From NCBI RefSeq assembly GCF_028712645.1, contig NZ_JAQTPQ010000005.1, forward strand, positions 1 to 36,830: a DNA stretch of 36,830 nucleotides. Reading direction: 5' to 3'. The stretch is from Flavobacterium sp. GTDB taxonomy: Bacteria > Bacteroidota > Bacteroidia > Flavobacteriales > Flavobacteriaceae. Positions 17,225-24,640 of this stretch are shown piece after piece; position 1 is the stretch's first letter; each line of letters begins with the position of its first letter. The position numbers and the translations under genes are program-made. A model generated the notes under the pieces. That model was not told the origin of the DNA. It saw only the letters and a list, made by a program, of their open reading frames with translations, and searched no databases.

Positions 17225-17261
17225 AAACGGTAGTAAAAAATTTTTTTTGCTACTGTTTTTT
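17225..17261 (+). terminator. Terminator after the CBM48 gene
   Basis: AAACGGTAG (17225-17233) pairs with CTACTGTTT (17250-17258) with one G-T wobble, extended by an inner A-run/T-run, and ends in a run of six T. It sits between the CBM48 stop and the convergent hybrid kinase stop at 17277 and may serve both. Confidence 0.65.
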
Positions 17262-17276
17262 GTTTTAGATGTTAAT

Positions 17277-19550
17277 TTATGCTCGGAAATATTTTTGAAT
17301 TAACGCCTTTAATTTATCAATGTTAATGGGTTTAGAAATATAGTCGTTGCATCCTGCAGCGATAGCTTCCTCGCGGTCGTTCGCTAATCCGTAGGCGGTT
17401 TGTGCAATTATAATCACGTCTTTGTTGAATTGTCTTATGTGTCTGGTGGCTTCGTGACCATTCATTTCTGGCATATTGACATCGATCAATATCAGGTCTA
17501 TATCTGGATTGTTAAGGCTGGTTTCTACGGCTTCGATGCCTGTGCTAGCCTTGAGAATAGTATCGCAAAATAAACTTACGGCTTTTGTAATTAGCAATTT
17601 TGAAATGGCATCGTCTTCAACAATTAATATTTTCAGATTTTTAATTTGATTTGATTCATCAACCTCCAGATTATTTTTTTTAGGAATAATTTCTTTTTCT
17701 GGTTGTGTAATATAAGGAATGGTAAAATAAAAAGTAGATCCTTTTCCTTCTTCACTTTCCAGCCAAATTTTTCCGCCCAACATTTCTACATAAGCTTTTG
17801 AAATAGAAAGCCCCAATCCTGCCCCTTGAAGGACTCTCTTATCAGTAATGCCAACTTGAATAAAGCGGTCAAACACTGCTTTTTGTTTGTCTTTTGGAAT
17901 TCCTATTCCAGTGTCTTTTACATAAAATTCGAGTTCGGGAACAGCTTTATCGATGGATTGTTTTAGTTTGTAGCCAAAATCTATAGTTCCTTTATGGCTG
18001 TATTTTATAGCATTCTTAACCAGGTTGATGAGTACAGCATAAACTTTCTCTCGGTCTGTTTTTATTATGGATTCTTTGGTGGGCAAGGAGATTGTGTAGC
18101 TAAGTTGCAGTCCATTGGAATTGACTTCTGGTTTGAAGAATGTATAAATATATTCGATTTGCTTGTTGATATTCGTTTCTGAAAGCGAAACATCCATCAG
18201 TCCAGATTCTATTTTCGAAATATCAACAATATCATTGATGATGTTCAACATTCGAACACCACTACGCTCAATAATTCGGATGTATTCCTGCTGGTCTTCA
18301 CCTGAAATTTCTGGGTTTTTGAGCAGTTCGGCAAATCCTAAAATTCCGTTCATTGGAGTTCTAATTTCGTGGCTCATATTAGCAAGGAAAGCTGATTTTA
18401 AGCGGTCGCTTTTTTCGGCTTGCTCTTTGGCTTTGATCATTTCTTCTTCAGCTTTTTTCTTTTCGGTAATATCAAAGCGGATAGACAAGAATTGGAAAGG
18501 GACACTATTGGTGTCTAGAAAAGGAATAATAGTGCCATGAATCCAATAGAATTTTCCTTCTTTATCCTTGTTTTTAATTTCTCCAATCCACACTTTTCCT
18601 GACAATATAGTGTCCCACATTTCTCTAAAAAAGGTTTTGGCGTGAAAATTTGAGCTAACCATACGGTGTGTTTTTCCTATAAGTTCTTCTCGGCTATATT
18701 TCGAAATTTTGCAAAAATTATCATTTACTGAAAGGATTACTCCATCTTTGTCAGTAATGGCAGTAATAGCAGATTGGTCTAATGCAAATTTGTAGTCTTC
18801 AAGATTCTTGATATTTTTCTTTAGAGCTATATCTGTTTTTTCTTTAGCATCCAGCATTTTATTGAATTCATTAGCCAAAATTGCTGCTTCATCGTTTCCT
18901 GTTAAATGGGATCGAGCCGAGGTTTTCCCATCAGCTACTTCGTTGATGGTTTTTTGGACAGAATGAAGTCTACGGGTAATATAATGTCCCACAAACCATG
19001 CTATTACGGATCCAATCAAAATAGCCAAAAGGCCATAAACTACTCCATTATTTGTGATATTTTTGAGTTGGTTTGCAACCTTATTTTGATTTAGACCAAT
19101 ACGCACCCAACCCACATTTTTGTTGTAGAGATTTACAGGAACGGCGACATCTACCAAGTCAGGGGTTTTGCTAAGGACAATGGTCTTAAAATTTTGAGGC
19201 AAATCGAGAAGAAACAGTCCTTCTTTAGATTCGTCAGTATGTGCTAAAATTTTGCCTTGCTCATTTGTTATTATGGCAAAAACAAGTTGAGGATAACGAC
19301 GTTGCGAATTGACTAATTCTTGAAGACCGGCAATGTCATTTGAGGTCAACCAGCTAGAAGAAGTAGTTGAAAGAGCCTGTGCAAGCCCTTGAGCTTCTTC
19401 GGTTTGATGGTCGAGAATCATCTCGCATTGACGTTGAGTTAAATCAATTATAAAAACTGACATCATTACTGCATGGACAATTGCTACGCTTAAGATGAGT
19501 CGCCCTCGTAGGGAACCAAAAAAAATTTTTATTTTATGTTGGATCTTCAT
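17277..19550 (-). CDS. Hybrid sensor histidine kinase with PAS and receiver domains
   Basis: A 757-residue membrane sensor. Order: TM1 (about 18-36), extracytoplasmic sensor domain (about 37-168), TM2 (about 170-190), HAMP (about 190-245), PAS (about 255-370; CKISKYSREELIGKTHRMVS), HisKA with FLANMSHEIRTPMNG (phosphoacceptor His394), HATPase_c with N box NLVKNAIKYSHKG, G1 DTGIGIP and G2 GAGLGLSISKAYVEMLGG, and a C-terminal receiver domain with ILIVEDDAIS and the phosphoacceptor Asp690 in IDVNMPEMNG. There is no DNA-binding output, so the signal must pass to another regulator. Its start overlaps the stop of the binding-protein gene upstream by four bases (ATGA), so the lipoprotein is probably its ligand-sensing partner. 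Confidence 0.93.
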   Translation of the reverse strand: MKIQHKIKIFFGSLRGRLILSVAIVHAVMMSVFIIDLTQRQCEMILDHQTEEAQGLAQALSTTSSSWLTSNDIAGLQELVNSQRRYPQLVFAIITNEQGKILAHTDESKEGLFLLDLPQNFKTIVLSKTPDLVDVAVPVNLYNKNVGWVRIGLNQNKVANQLKNITNNGVVYGLLAILIGSVIAWFVGHYITRRLHSVQKTINEVADGKTSARSHLTGNDEAAILANEFNKMLDAKEKTDIALKKNIKNLEDYKFALDQSAITAITDKDGVILSVNDNFCKISKYSREELIGKTHRMVSSNFHAKTFFREMWDTILSGKVWIGEIKNKDKEGKFYWIHGTIIPFLDTNSVPFQFLSIRFDITEKKKAEEEMIKAKEQAEKSDRLKSAFLANMSHEIRTPMNGILGFAELLKNPEISGEDQQEYIRIIERSGVRMLNIINDIVDISKIESGLMDVSLSETNINKQIEYIYTFFKPEVNSNGLQLSYTISLPTKESIIKTDREKVYAVLINLVKNAIKYSHKGTIDFGYKLKQSIDKAVPELEFYVKDTGIGIPKDKQKAVFDRFIQVGITDKRVLQGAGLGLSISKAYVEMLGGKIWLESEEGKGSTFYFTIPYITQPEKEIIPKKNNLEVDESNQIKNLKILIVEDDAISKLLITKAVSLFCDTILKASTGIEAVETSLNNPDIDLILIDVNMPEMNGHEATRHIRQFNKDVIIIAQTAYGLANDREEAIAAGCNDYISKPINIDKLKALIQKYFRA

Positions 19551-20587
19551 TTTCTGTCTATTTTTCGAACTTCTTTTTCAAATCGATCTATGTAAGGTTG
19601 TACCTTATTGTAATCCTCATTGGTGGCTTTTGTGAAACGTGCAGTTTCCATATTAGAAAGAATTGTTTTCCCTTCTGCAGTTTCATAAAGTTCGATTAGA
19701 TATTTTTGAACTTGATTTTTAATATCTTCAGGAATATCATTTCGAACCATTACAGAGTTATTTATCATCGATTCAGTTTCCCAAATTACCATTAATTGAG
19801 AGGCTTCCTTTGGATGTTCTTTCTGAAAAATTTTCCAAGGAGGTGGCCAGGTTACACCAGATGCTGTGGAGTTTAAATAAACATTCATTATTGAAGATTC
19901 CTGAGAACCCACATAACGGTTTTCAATATCTTTATTAATATCTATTCCATTTGTAAAAAGAAAATACTGAGGCATAACGCAGGCGGCAAGAGCTGTGCAC
20001 GAAGGATAACTTATAGCTTTGCCTTTTAGGTCAGATGGTTTGCTGATGCCACTGTCTTTACGAACCAAAAATATCCCCTTGAAATCTTTTGGGTCTCCAG
20101 CCTGTGCAATTACATTATAGCCATATTTCATAGCTTGGAGCGTTTGCCATGGATTTGGAAGAATAAATTCAGGATCTCTGTTTTTATATTTCTCTTCAAA
20201 ATTAGCGTAATCTCTTGATGTCTCAACTGAGAACTGTACTCCTTTTAATCGACTGTTTAAATAAACGATAAGAGGACGATAAACTTGTATTAGTTTTGCT
20301 GGATTATGTAGCGCATGAATGGCAAAATGATAAACAGGAGTTGTTTGTGACGAAGGAGCTATCCCATATTTTGGTTGCTTGACTTCCGTTTTTTGTTTGC
20401 ACCCCGAAATGGGCAATAAAAGAATTATCGTAAAACATAACCCAATGAATAAAGTATTGATTGAATGTGATTTTAAGGTAGTGCTGCTTTTGAAAGTTAC
20501 AATTTTTTGCTTGTGTCCAAAGATGTTGTCGATGAAGGTTGTTTTCCAAAATGATTTGTTTAGTATTCTGTAATTTTTGGGTTTCAT
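19547..20587 (-). CDS. PhnD-like substrate-binding lipoprotein coupled to the hybrid kinase
   Basis: A 346-residue type II periplasmic binding protein of the phosphate/phosphite/phosphonate (PhnD/PtxB-like) family. Recognisable parts include FAIHALHNPAKLIQVYRPLI, ILPNPWQTLQAMKYG and GIFLVRKDSGISKPSDLKGK. A lipobox LPISGC puts the acylated Cys at residue 63, which leaves about 40 residues before the hydrophobic signal; no later in-frame ATG, GTG or TTG could shorten this, so the long n-region appears real. No ABC permease or ATPase gene is near. The overlapping histidine kinase suggests a sensing role rather than uptake. The ligand cannot be inferred from sequence alone. Confidence 0.87.
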   Translation of the reverse strand: MKPKNYRILNKSFWKTTFIDNIFGHKQKIVTFKSSTTLKSHSINTLFIGLCFTIILLLPISGCKQKTEVKQPKYGIAPSSQTTPVYHFAIHALHNPAKLIQVYRPLIVYLNSRLKGVQFSVETSRDYANFEEKYKNRDPEFILPNPWQTLQAMKYGYNVIAQAGDPKDFKGIFLVRKDSGISKPSDLKGKAISYPSCTALAACVMPQYFLFTNGIDINKDIENRYVGSQESSIMNVYLNSTASGVTWPPPWKIFQKEHPKEASQLMVIWETESMINNSVMVRNDIPEDIKNQVQKYLIELYETAEGKTILSNMETARFTKATNEDYNKVQPYIDRFEKEVRKIDRK

Positions 20588-20690
20588 AAATGCAGCTTTT
20601 CGGGGGGAACGAATTTCTTCATTAACTGAGTTTACTTGTCTAATTTTAGAACTATTTATGTCACTTTAAATTATTCGAACTTAGTGTAAT

Positions 20691-20698
20691 CAAATATA
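20691..20698 (-). promoter_or_regulatory. Candidate -7 element of the binding-protein/kinase operon
   Basis: The minus strand reads TATATTTG, an exact fit to TAnnTTTG, with a leader of about 95-100 bases to the start at 20587. No -33 motif is seen. The 308-base gap 20588-20895 otherwise holds only the thyA terminator at its right end and AT-rich sequence with no gene. Confidence 0.35.
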
Positions 20699-20834
20699 GT
20701 GAATAATTAATTATGATTAAATATTATAGCCAGTAATTTAACTGTTGAATCCTATTAAAGTAGTTCTTGAAAAGCTAATAAGAAGTTTAGTAATTTTGGT
20801 TTTTGTTATCAAATTGCGGTTGAAATTTATCTAA

Positions 20835-20869
20835 CAAAAACTAGCTCAATTAATTGATTTAATCGAGCT
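20835..20869 (-). terminator. Rho-independent terminator of thyA
   Basis: On the minus strand AGCTCGATTAA pairs with TTAATTGAGCT (plus-strand positions 20859-20869 and 20843-20853), with one G-T wobble and a 5-base loop, followed by AG and a run of five T. It lies 27 bases past the thyA stop. Confidence 0.75.
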
Positions 20870-20895
20870 TTTCTAAATATAAAGGAAAGAATTTT

Positions 20896-21747
20896 TTATA
20901 CCGCCACACTTCCTTTTATCAAAGCGTGTGGTTCATAACCTTCGAGCGTGAAATCCTCGAAAGTAAAATCGAAAATGTCTTTTATAGTAGGATTCAAAAT
21001 CATTTTTGGTAATGATTTTGGTTTTCGCGATAATTGTAATTCAAGTTGCTCAAAATGGTTGTTGTAAATATGTGCGTCACCAAAAGTATGAATAAATTCG
21101 CCTGCTTGTAATCCGCAAACTTGGGCAATCATCATCGTCAATAACGCATAAGAAGCAATGTTAAAAGGAACTCCAAGGAAAATATCAGCACTTCGTTGAT
21201 ACAATTGACAAGACAACCTTCCTTTCTCCTCTCCTTTGGAGAGGTCGGGTGAGGATACATAGAATTGAAAAAAAGCGTGGCAAGGAGGCAAGGCCGCTTT
21301 ATTATTGGCTACATTTTCTGAAAATGATTTTAAATTATCTGGTAAAACACTTGGATTCCAAGCCGAAACTAGCATTCTACGGCTGTTAGGATTTGTTTTT
21401 AATTCTTGAATAAGATCAGTAATTTGGTCAATTTCTTCGCTGTTCCAGTTACGCCATTGATGTCCATAAATAGGTCCCAAATTGCCATTTTCATCTGCCC
21501 AAGCATCCCAGATTTTAACACCGTTTTCTTGAAGATATTCAATATTCGTATCCCCTTTCAGAAACCAAAGCAATTCATAAATAATAGATTTCAGGTGTAA
21601 CTTTTTGGTAGTAACCATTGGAAAACCTTCGCTTAAATCAAATCGCATTTGGTATCCAAATACACTTTTTGTTCCTGTTCCTGTTCGATCTCCTTTTTGA
21701 TTTCCGTTCTCTAAAACGTGTTTTACTAGGTCTAAGTATTGTTTCAT
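20896..21747 (-). CDS. thyA: Thymidylate synthase with an in-frame repeat insertion
   Basis: ThyA methylates dUMP to dTMP with methylene-THF, yielding dihydrofolate for FolA. The 283-residue protein is longer than the usual 264. The active-site Cys is in [12 protein letters not shown], and other motifs are intact: [67 protein letters not shown]. Between FYV and LSCQLYQR, where E. coli has four residues (ADGK), this protein has 13 ([13 protein letters not shown]). The extra codons derive from a palindromic repeat at 21224-21256 that keeps the frame. The insertion falls in a loop-forming segment next to the catalytic Cys strand, so the enzyme is probably still active. Part of the remaining extra length cannot be placed by eye. 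Confidence 0.95.
   Translation of the reverse strand: MKQYLDLVKHVLENGNQKGDRTGTGTKSVFGYQMRFDLSEGFPMVTTKKLHLKSIIYELLWFLKGDTNIEYLQENGVKIWDAWADENGNLGPIYGHQWRNWNSEEIDQITDLIQELKTNPNSRRMLVSAWNPSVLPDNLKSFSENVANNKAALPPCHAFFQFYVSSPDLSKGEEKGRLSCQLYQRSADIFLGVPFNIASYALLTMMIAQVCGLQAGEFIHTFGDAHIYNNHFEQLELQLSRKPKSLPKMILNPTIKDIFDFTFEDFTLEGYEPHALIKGSVAV
21224..21256. repeat. Palindromic repeat element inserted in frame within thyA
   Basis: CCTCTCC, TTT, GGAGAGG (21228-21244) is a perfect 7-bp inverted repeat, followed by TCGGGTGAGG. In the thyA direction it reads CCTCACCCGACCTCTCC then AAAGGAGAGG. This string is GC-rich against the AT-rich gene, and I recall closely similar palindromes dispersed in Bacteroidetes genomes. 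It encodes residues [11 protein letters not shown] absent from the E. coli enzyme. The exact ends are uncertain by a few bases. Confidence 0.75.
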
Positions 21748-21753
21748 TCTTGG

Positions 21754-21800
21754 TTTAATCGGTTAAACGATTAATCGGTTAACCGGTTAACCGATTAAAC
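21754..21800. repeat. Octamer tandem repeat that is also an inverted repeat, upstream of thyA
   Basis: Five 8-bp units at 21758-21797 (ATCGGTTA, AACGATTA, ATCGGTTA, ACCGGTTA, ACCGATTA) plus AAC. The ends also form a perfect 12-bp inverted repeat: GTTTAATCGGTT (21754-21765) and AACCGATTAAAC (21789-21800). It occupies nearly all of the gap between the nuclease-family stop (21810) and the thyA start (21747), so it forms the thyA leader or a terminator-like structure in front of it. It contains no TAnnTTTG box. Confidence 0.85.
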
Positions 21801-21809
21801 AATTTGTTA

Positions 21810-22430
21810 CTATCTTTTCGAAATTTCGTCTCTAATTTTGGCAGCTTTTTCATAATCCTCGTGCTCTACCGCTTGGTCTAGCAATTCATTTAATTCCTGT
21901 AAACTATGTTTTGAATAAATTTCGCCTGATTGGTTACTTTCTTCTTGTCCAAAAGTTTCTGGATTGGAAAGAATGTCGTCAATTTCTTGGGAGTCTTTGT
22001 CGCTATCCAAAGGATTATTTTTTAAATAGATTCCAGCTTTGTCCAAGATGTTTTTGTAAGTAAAAATAGGAGCGTTAAATCGCAATGCCAAAGCAATAGC
22101 ATCGGATGTTCTTGCATCTATAATTTCCTCGATTTTATCTCTTTCGCAAATGATACTCGAATAAAAAACGCCATCAACTAGTTTATGTATAATGACTTGT
22201 TTTACTACAATATCAAATCGATCGGCAAAATTCTTGAACAAATCGTGAGTCAAAGGACGTGGTGGTCTTATTTCTTTTTCCAATGCAATTGCTATGGATT
22301 GAGCTTCGAAAGCACCGATGACGATGGGCAACTTTCGTTCGCCGTCAACCTCATTTAGAATCAATGCGTAAGCTCCGTTTTGAGTTTGACTGTAGGATAT
22401 TCCTTTTATGGATAATTTTACTAAGCTCAT
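21810..22430 (-). CDS. Bifunctional nuclease (BFN/DUF151) family protein with UVR motif
   Basis: A 206-residue cytosolic protein. The N-terminal DUF151 domain (about residues 1-130) has SYSQTQNGAYALILNEVDGE, KLPIVIGAFEAQSIAIALEK and IDARTSDAIALALRFNAPIF. The C-terminus has a UvrB/UvrC-type (UVR) helical motif, LNELLDQAVEHEDYEKAAKI. Members are annotated as bifunctional DNase/RNase after a plant protein, but the bacterial role is not established. Upstream is a -7 motif TATCTTTG (22540-22547) that lies inside the etfA terminator hairpin. thyA follows across the octamer repeat. Confidence 0.9.
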   Translation of the reverse strand: MSLVKLSIKGISYSQTQNGAYALILNEVDGERKLPIVIGAFEAQSIAIALEKEIRPPRPLTHDLFKNFADRFDIVVKQVIIHKLVDGVFYSSIICERDKIEEIIDARTSDAIALALRFNAPIFTYKNILDKAGIYLKNNPLDSDKDSQEIDDILSNPETFGQEESNQSGEIYSKHSLQELNELLDQAVEHEDYEKAAKIRDEISKR

Positions 22431-22520
22431 ATATTGTACAATAAAAAGCGCCTAAGTGCTCTATTTATGGATTGTTTTATCTTAAAAATAAAAATGCAAT
22501 TTTAATCAAAAAATGGGAAA

Positions 22521-22571
22521 CAAAAAAGTTACCTAGAAGCAAAGATACGAATATCTTGATTGTAGGTAACT
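22521..22571 (-). terminator. etfA terminator hairpin containing a -7 motif for the next gene
   Basis: On the minus strand AGTTACCTA (22563-22571) pairs with TAGGTAACT (22527-22535), enclosing a second stem AAGATA/TATCTT closed by a TTCG loop (22542-22557); a run of six T follows (22522-22527). It lies just past the etfA stop. The inner arm also creates TATCTTTG (22540-22547), an exact TAnnTTTG box, which could start transcription of the nuclease-family gene with a leader of about 100 bases. No -33 TTG is present. Confidence 0.65.
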
Positions 22572-22596
22572 ATATTTTTTTTGAAGAATTCTAAAT

Positions 22597-23565
22597 TTAT
22601 GAATGCGAGGCTTTAAAGGCTTTTAGTTTTTCAGTTAATCTTGGAACCACATCAAAGGCATCTCCCACAACTCCATAATCTGCGACTTTAAAGAAAGGTG
22701 CTTCAGGATCTATATTGATTACTAATTTTACTTTTGATGAGTTGATTCCTGCAATATGTTGTATCGCTCCCGAAATCCCGATGGCAATATATAAATTGGC
22801 CGAAACAGGTTTTCCTGTTTGTCCTACGTGTTCTGAATGAGGTCTCCAATCTAAATCGGAAACGGGTTTTGAACAAGCAGTTGCAGCGCCAAGAACAGCG
22901 GCTAAATCTTCAATCATTCCCCAGTTTTCAGGGCCTTTCAATCCACGGCCACCAGAAACCACAATGTCGGCATCGGCAATGGAAACTTTTCCAGATACCT
23001 TTTCAACAGATTCTACTTTTATTCCAAAATCATTGTCCCCAATAGTTGGATTGAAATCCTCTTGAGTCAAAGTTGAAGTACTTTCGAAAATACCGTAGGA
23101 GTTTTTGGCTAAGCCAAGAATTTTTACATCGGTTGAAATTTCAGTGATGTTGAAAGCTTTGGTTGAAAAAGCATTTCTACGAACCTGAAAAGGTAAAGTG
23201 TTTACTGGCAATCCTACCACATTTGAAGCGAAACCAGCTTCTAGCGAAACGGCAACAAGAGGTGAGAGGTACATACTGTCAGTGGTTGATGAAAGTAAAA
23301 CTAGTTTTGCGCCTTCTTTTTGGGCAGCTTGTTTGATAACGTCGGCGTACGCTTTCGCTGAAAAGCCAGCTAATTTATCATTGCTTACTTTCAAGACTTT
23401 GTCGACTCCGTATTTTGATAATTCCGAAACATCTGCCGTGTTTATAGTTACGGCTGTAACTGTTGTTCCCAATGTTTCTGCTACTTTTTTTGCATAAGAA
23501 GCTAATTCGAAAGCTACTTTTCTGAATTTTCCTTCTGCGGATTCTGCATATATTAATATTGACAT
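22597..23565 (-). CDS. etfA: Electron transfer flavoprotein subunit alpha
   Basis: EtfA (322 residues) pairs with EtfB to form the FAD-containing electron acceptor of acyl-CoA dehydrogenases and related enzymes, passing electrons toward the quinone pool. The N-terminal half has the ETF alpha/beta Rossmann-like domain (MSILIYAESAEGKFRKVAFE). The C-terminal FAD domain has VVSGGRGLKGPENW and PHSEHVGQTGKPVSANLYIA followed by IGISGAIQH and INIDPEAPFFKVADYGVVGD. It is downstream of etfB across a 72-base gap packed with short repeats, and ends at the terminator 22521-22571. Confidence 0.96.
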   Translation of the reverse strand: MSILIYAESAEGKFRKVAFELASYAKKVAETLGTTVTAVTINTADVSELSKYGVDKVLKVSNDKLAGFSAKAYADVIKQAAQKEGAKLVLLSSTTDSMYLSPLVAVSLEAGFASNVVGLPVNTLPFQVRRNAFSTKAFNITEISTDVKILGLAKNSYGIFESTSTLTQEDFNPTIGDNDFGIKVESVEKVSGKVSIADADIVVSGGRGLKGPENWGMIEDLAAVLGAATACSKPVSDLDWRPHSEHVGQTGKPVSANLYIAIGISGAIQHIAGINSSKVKLVINIDPEAPFFKVADYGVVGDAFDVVPRLTEKLKAFKASHS

Positions 23566-23578
23566 AATTTTTTGTTTA

Positions 23579-23643
23579 AAGTTTCAGGTTTAAAGTTTCA
23601 AGTTGCGCACTTAACACTAAATACTGGACACTGATTACTATAT
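23579..23643. repeat. Two adjacent heptamer-period arrays between etfB and etfA
   Basis: First block: AAGTTTC, AGGTTTA, AAGTTTC, AAGTTGC (23579-23606). Second block: five units of ACTNNNN (ACTTAAC, ACTAAAT, ACTGGAC, ACTGATT, ACTATAT; 23609-23643). Both have a 7-bp period with conserved first bases. The second block runs through the etfB stop codon, so its last unit encodes the end of EtfB. The gap has no other visible feature. Confidence 0.75.
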
Positions 23644-24384
23644 AACTTTCGCTTCGTTGTGTAATAAATTAATTAATTCATCTAAATTATCTGGAGCGAC
23701 TAATTTCACTGCAGATTTAGGAGCGGGTTTTTCAAACTTTATCGCTTTTGTATTTATCGCTGCTTCAACAGGTTCAACAACTGTTAGTGTTTTTGATCTT
23801 GCAGTCATAATTCCTCTCATATTGGGGATGCGCAAATCTTTTTCTTCGACCAATCCTTTTTGTCCACCAATTATTATTGGTAAACTTGTCGAAATAGTTT
23901 CCCTTCCTCCGTCAATTTCACGGATTGCTTTTACGTTTGAACCATCAACGGTAATATCTGTACAAGAATTCAGAAAATTATATCCCAAAATTCCAGCAAT
24001 CATTCCTGGAACCATTCCGCCATTATAGTCTAATGATTCTTTTCCTGCAATGATAACATCGAAAGCTCCATTTTTTATGACTTCAGCAAGTTGTTTGGCA
24101 ACGAAAAAACTGTCGGTTGGATTGGCATTTACTCGAATCGCATCGTTAGCACCAATAGCTAATGCTTTTCTTAAAGTAGGTTCGGTTTCTGGCCCTCCTA
24201 CATTGGCAACCGTGACTGTTGCGCCTTGTTGTTCTTGGAACCAAATAGCCCTAGTTAAGCCATATTCGTCATTCGGATTGATTACAAACTGAACACCATT
24301 GGCATCAAATTGAGAATCATCAGAGGTAAAATTAATTTTTGAAGTAGTATCAGGAACGTGGCTGATGCAAACTAATATTTTCAT
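23638..24384 (-). CDS. etfB: Electron transfer flavoprotein subunit beta
   Basis: EtfB (248 residues) is the AMP-binding partner of EtfA. Family motifs are MKILVCISHVPDTTSKINFT at the N-terminus, NDEYGLTRAIWFQEQQGATV, the AMP-binding GKESLDYNGGMVPGMIAGIL and REIDGGRETISTSLPIIIGG. The order etfB then etfA fits a two-gene operon. It diverges from pdhB across a 256-base gap, where TAATTTTG on the minus strand (24417-24424) is a possible -7 box. The last codons overlap a heptamer repeat. Confidence 0.96.
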   Translation of the reverse strand: MKILVCISHVPDTTSKINFTSDDSQFDANGVQFVINPNDEYGLTRAIWFQEQQGATVTVANVGGPETEPTLRKALAIGANDAIRVNANPTDSFFVAKQLAEVIKNGAFDVIIAGKESLDYNGGMVPGMIAGILGYNFLNSCTDITVDGSNVKAIREIDGGRETISTSLPIIIGGQKGLVEEKDLRIPNMRGIMTARSKTLTVVEPVEAAINTKAIKFEKPAPKSAVKLVAPDNLDELINLLHNEAKVI

Positions 24385-24416
24385 AAGAATTGGATTTTTT
24401 TTCGAAATTGGTTTTA

Positions 24417-24424
24417 CAAAATTA
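24417..24424 (-). promoter_or_regulatory. Candidate -7 element of etfBA
   Basis: The minus strand reads TAATTTTG, an exact fit to TAnnTTTG, about 33 bases before the etfB start. No -33 TTG at the right spacing is seen, but a 12-bp palindrome lies just upstream at 24448-24459. Confidence 0.4.
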
Positions 24425-24447
24425 AAATAATAATCGGAATAATATAC

Positions 24448-24459
24448 TATGCATGCATA
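24448..24459. promoter_or_regulatory. 12-bp palindrome, possible operator between etfB and pdhB
   Basis: TATGCATGCATA is a perfect palindrome located 25-35 bases upstream of the candidate etfB -7 box, about where a -33 box or an operator would lie, and about 140 bases from the pdhB promoter. Function is a guess from position. Confidence 0.3.
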
Positions 24460-24597
24460 ATATTTTTCAGTATTATATCGATTTCGTAAGGATGAAAGGA
24501 ATGGTATCTCAAACTTTTGGGTATTGATATGGCATACAATAGGATTGGCTTCAAGTTATTTTAAATAGAAATTAGGCTTTAAGTGATTTAAAATTTT

Positions 24598-24605
24598 TAT
24601 TTTTG
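24598..24605 (+). promoter_or_regulatory. Candidate -7 element of pdhB
   Basis: TATTTTTG matches TAnnTTTG and places the transcription start near 24612, about 29 bases before the pdhB ATG. The -33 region has no clear TTTG. Confidence 0.5.
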
Positions 24606-24640
24606 CGGTTCGAAAATTACACAGATACAATTATACAACT

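Noticed and set aside
20896-21747. Frameshift in thyA
   Set aside because: The unusual segment keeps the frame and all motifs on both sides are intact, so it is an insertion, not a frameshift.
21754-21800. Possible CRISPR array
   Set aside because: Units are 8 bp with no spacers, and no cas genes are present.
24440-24600. Small gene in the etfB-pdhB gap
   Set aside because: Short frames such as the one at 24494 stop after about a dozen codons and have no recognisable content.
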